Assembly: GCA_964493475.1 (NCBI GenBank)
Contig: CAZBNS010000034.1
Coordinates: 1-16,068 of the forward strand
Direction: 5' to 3'
Source of the DNA: CALXSC01 sp964493475
Lineage (GTDB): Bacteria; Pseudomonadota; Alphaproteobacteria; Rickettsiales; UBA1997
Length of the DNA: 16,068 bases
Part shown: positions 15,431 through 16,068 of the stretch, piece after piece
Layout: each line of letters opens with the position of its first letter
Numbering within the stretch: the first letter of the stretch is position 1
The notes under the pieces: generated by a model
Database searches by the model: none
Told to the model about the DNA's origin: nothing
What the model saw: only the letters and a program-made list of their open reading frames with translations
Position numbers and translations under genes: made by a program

Positions 15431-15640
15431 TTATCGGTCTTTCGATTTTTGGTTTTCCTTTAACAAGGCTTGATTATAAATACTAAGAATTTCTCCAACC
15501 CGATCTACTCGTTTTTCAAATTCTTGAGCTTCCTGTAGAATCTTATCAGTAGATTTCGAGGCTTGAGCCAGTCTTGCGGATATCGCCCTAACTTCTTTCT
15601 CAATTTCCTTCTCGGACATATATTTTTCTTTATCTGACAT
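15431..15640 (-). CDS. Small coiled-coil protein upstream of the CE-protease candidate
   Basis: A 69-aa, highly charged protein (many E and K) with no Cys and no signal peptide. Residues about 8-65 have spaced hydrophobic positions (I, V, L, A) consistent with a single coiled-coil helix. No family is recognised. It ends 18 bp before the protease-candidate gene on the same strand, so the two are likely co-transcribed. No Shine-Dalgarno precedes the ATG; a second in-frame ATG eight codons in is a possible alternative start. It could be a chaperone, a cognate inhibitor or an assembly partner of the downstream protein, all by inference from position and shape. Real-gene confidence is moderate because it is short. 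Confidence 0.6.
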   Translation of the reverse strand: MSDKEKYMSEKEIEKEVRAISARLAQASKSTDKILQEAQEFEKRVDRVGEILSIYNQALLKENQKSKDR

Positions 15641-15893
15641 ATGAATTACTTATTTAGATTATAATTTTATTAAATATAACTCTAATCTGTGTTAATCTTC
15701 ATTTATATTAAATTATAAATATTATTTATCAATATTTATTAATATTGAGCTTTTTTACTTAATATAAAAACACAAACATCTAATAATTAATAGCCTACAG
15801 ACTTATAGTTGTTTCCAGCCGCTCATTCCTTACAGGAAAGACTACACTAGCAATGACATACTGCCAGATTGAATATAATATGCTATAATTAAC
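15641..15893. other. Intergenic region with a repeat-like GC patch
   Basis: No gene is visible in about 250 bp. Most is very AT-rich, but about 15810-15866 is clearly GC-richer. It contains a 5-bp hairpin, ttcct/aggaa (15827-15839), and the 12-mer ctagcaatgaca (15847-15858), similar to ctggtaatgaca in the two repeat copies at the other end of the window. It is probably a decayed member of a dispersed intergenic repeat. Any promoter for the two-gene unit to the left should lie just above 15640. Confidence 0.5.
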
Positions 15894-15921
15894 TTGATTT
15901 TCAAACTCAACAATATATTAT
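15894..15921 (+). promoter_or_regulatory. Candidate promoter for tRNA-Ser
   Basis: TTGATT at 15894-15899, a 16-bp spacer, and TATTAT at 15916-15921. The -10 box ends 9 bp before the first base of the mature tRNA, which would leave a 5' leader of only a few bases. Both boxes are imperfect but well placed. Confidence 0.5.
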
Positions 15922-15930
15922 TTAACTTAT

Positions 15931-16020
15931 GGAAAGATGGCCGAGTGGCTTAAGGTACTCGCTTGGAAAGCGAGCGTATGTGAAAGCATACCATGGGTTC
16001 GAATCCCATTCTTTCCGCCA
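15931..16020 (+). tRNA. tRNA-Ser (anticodon GGA)
   Basis: A complete class II tRNA. The acceptor stem pairs ggaaaga with tctttcc, followed by discriminator G and an encoded CCA (16018-16020). The anticodon stem ctcgc/gcgag encloses the loop ttggaaa, with GGA at 15965-15967, reading UCC and UCU serine codons. A long variable arm, gtatg/catac, and the T arm atggg-ttcgaat-cccat complete the fold. The long variable arm and the G discriminator are serine identity features. No intron or damage is seen. The CCA is encoded. Confidence 0.98.
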
Positions 16021-16068
16021 TTAACAATAATTCTATCATTTTTCAACTTATCTCTGCCATACTACGAC

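Overview
This is a strongly AT-rich window (roughly a quarter to 30% GC by eye). Its housekeeping genes look alphaproteobacterial: an RNase E with a large insertion in its S1 domain and a short Asn/Lys-rich tail, a DciA/DUF721 protein with the alphaproteobacterial-style C-terminus, YggT, TrmB, RsmE and EF-P. Low GC, ankyrin repeats, a eukaryote-like cysteine-protease fold and repeat-rich intergenic DNA suggest a host-associated lineage. It could be a Rickettsiales/Holosporales-like symbiont or an AT-rich gut alphaproteobacterium. A full-length bifunctional AdhE points to fermentative, low-oxygen metabolism. The lineage is inferred, not proven.

Layout. 1-270: a slightly GC-richer repeat patch with two copies of a 23-bp element, then an intrinsic terminator for adhE. 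271-2871 (-): adhE. 3002-3785 (+): a minimal NifU-C-domain protein followed 16 bp later by coaD. 3850-6036 (+): an unrecognised 728-aa lysine-rich protein with a cysteine-rich C-terminus. 6061-6806 (-): yggT and dciA, 5 bp apart. 6930-7601 (+): trmB, preceded by a duplicated promoter-like segment. 7681-7745: a 43-bp palindrome with an extra direct copy of one arm. 7854-9899 (-): rne. 9900-10353: a very AT-rich divergent intergenic region. 10354-12600 (+): an exported ankyrin protein with a repeated C-terminal motif, then rsmE. 12688-13758 (-): efp and an ASCH-domain gene. 13952-15640 (-): a small coiled-coil gene and a clan CE (Ulp1-like) cysteine-protease candidate in one likely operon. 15641-15930: non-coding DNA with a repeat-like scrap. 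15931-16020 (+): tRNA-Ser(GGA).

How the genes relate. Most named genes are ordinary core functions: Fe-S assembly, CoA synthesis, helicase loading, tRNA and rRNA modification, RNA decay and translation. They are not a single pathway. The accessory interest lies in three proteins that may face a host or envelope: the 728-aa unknown, the exported ankyrin protein and the CE-clan protease. The best candidate for an undescribed system is the two-gene unit at 13952-15640. It pairs a 69-aa coiled-coil protein with a multidomain protein that has a recognisable His-Asp-Gln-Cys set, an acidic/serine N-terminus built partly from a nearly perfect 48-bp tandem duplication, and a long coiled-coil tail.
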